From: Candidatus Bipolaricaulota bacterium
GTDB lineage: Bacteria > Bipolaricaulota > Bipolaricaulia > M55B111
Assembly (NCBI GenBank): GCA_018334595.1
Contig: JAGXLQ010000075.1
Span: forward strand, 1-6,656
Length of the DNA: 6,656 bases
Reading direction: 5' to 3'
This document shows positions 6,587 through 6,656 of this stretch, piece after piece. The notes below the pieces were generated by a model, which saw nothing but the letters and a program-made list of their open reading frames with translations, did not search any database and was not told where the DNA came from. How positions within the stretch are numbered: position 1 is the first letter of the stretch; each line of letters starts with the position of its first letter. The translations under genes and the position numbers were made by a program.

Positions 6587-6656
6587 TTAACCGGGGATCC
6601 CACTACCACCTCCTTTTTCTGTATAGGTTTCTCCTATTACCTTCTGCAGGTCGTTA
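6587..6656 (-). CDS. Possible 3' end of an upstream gene (partial)
   Basis: The minus-strand frame starting at 6655 is open from the window edge for 22 codons and ends with TAA at 6587-6589. The peptide reads NDLQKVIGETYTEK and then a Gly-rich GGGSGIPG end, which looks like a protein C-terminus with a flexible tail. It lies 69 bp before the binding-protein start and in the same direction. A transporter ATPase or a corrinoid protein would fit the context, but 22 residues are too few to identify it, and an open frame of this length can occur by chance. Confidence 0.35.
   Translation of the reverse strand, partial: NDLQKVIGETYTEKGGGSGIPG

Noticed and set aside
6518..6600. Sigma-70 type promoter before the binding-protein gene
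   Set aside because: A GTGACA and several AT-rich hexamers occur, but no pair has suitable spacing, so no promoter is called.

Overview
The window is a single, densely packed, one-direction gene block: six genes all read on the minus strand, so transcription runs from high to low coordinates. In order of transcription they encode: a secreted substrate-binding protein of the glycine betaine/choline/carnitine (OpuAC/OpuCC-like) family (5546-6517); two ABC-transporter inner-membrane permeases of the OpuCB/ProW type (4778-5464 and 4050-4781); a proline racemase/4-hydroxyproline epimerase family enzyme with both catalytic cysteines (2986-4053); and two different full-length members of the MttB (trimethylamine methyltransferase) superfamily (1505-2944 and 3-1460). 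A short leader (about 6518-6656) holds what may be the tail of a further upstream gene.

The genes make sense together as an uptake-and-demethylation cassette for a quaternary amine. The binding protein and permeases would import a betaine. The MttB-family enzymes would move a methyl group from it to a corrinoid protein. The racemase suggests that the substrate or its product has a proline-like stereocentre at C2. Proline betaine (stachydrine), hydroxyproline betaine or a related N-methylated proline is therefore the leading guess, but the sequence alone cannot fix the substrate. Neither MttB-like frame contains an in-frame UAG, so both are of the non-pyrrolysine type known from glycine betaine, proline betaine and carnitine demethylases. 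The transporter ATPase, the corrinoid protein, its reductive activase and the methylcorrinoid:tetrahydrofolate methyltransferase are not in the window.

Coupling is tight across permease 1, permease 2 and racemase, where two successive ATGA overlaps occur. It is looser (about 41-44 bp gaps, each with its own ribosome binding site) before the two methyltransferases. The only large internal gap (81 bp) lies between the binding protein and the first permease, and it carries a perfect 12-bp stem hairpin with a U-tract, an obvious device for making more binding protein than membrane components.

The organism is probably an anaerobic bacterium of moderately high GC. Corrinoid methyl transfer points to an acetogen or other anaerobe. 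The binding protein has a plain Sec signal peptide with no lipobox cysteine, which hints at a two-membrane cell. The proteins look rich in Asp/Glu, which would fit a salt-adapted host such as a Halanaerobiales-like or Synergistota-like lineage. These taxonomic remarks are inference. No RNA genes, mobile elements, CRISPR arrays or long repeats were seen.
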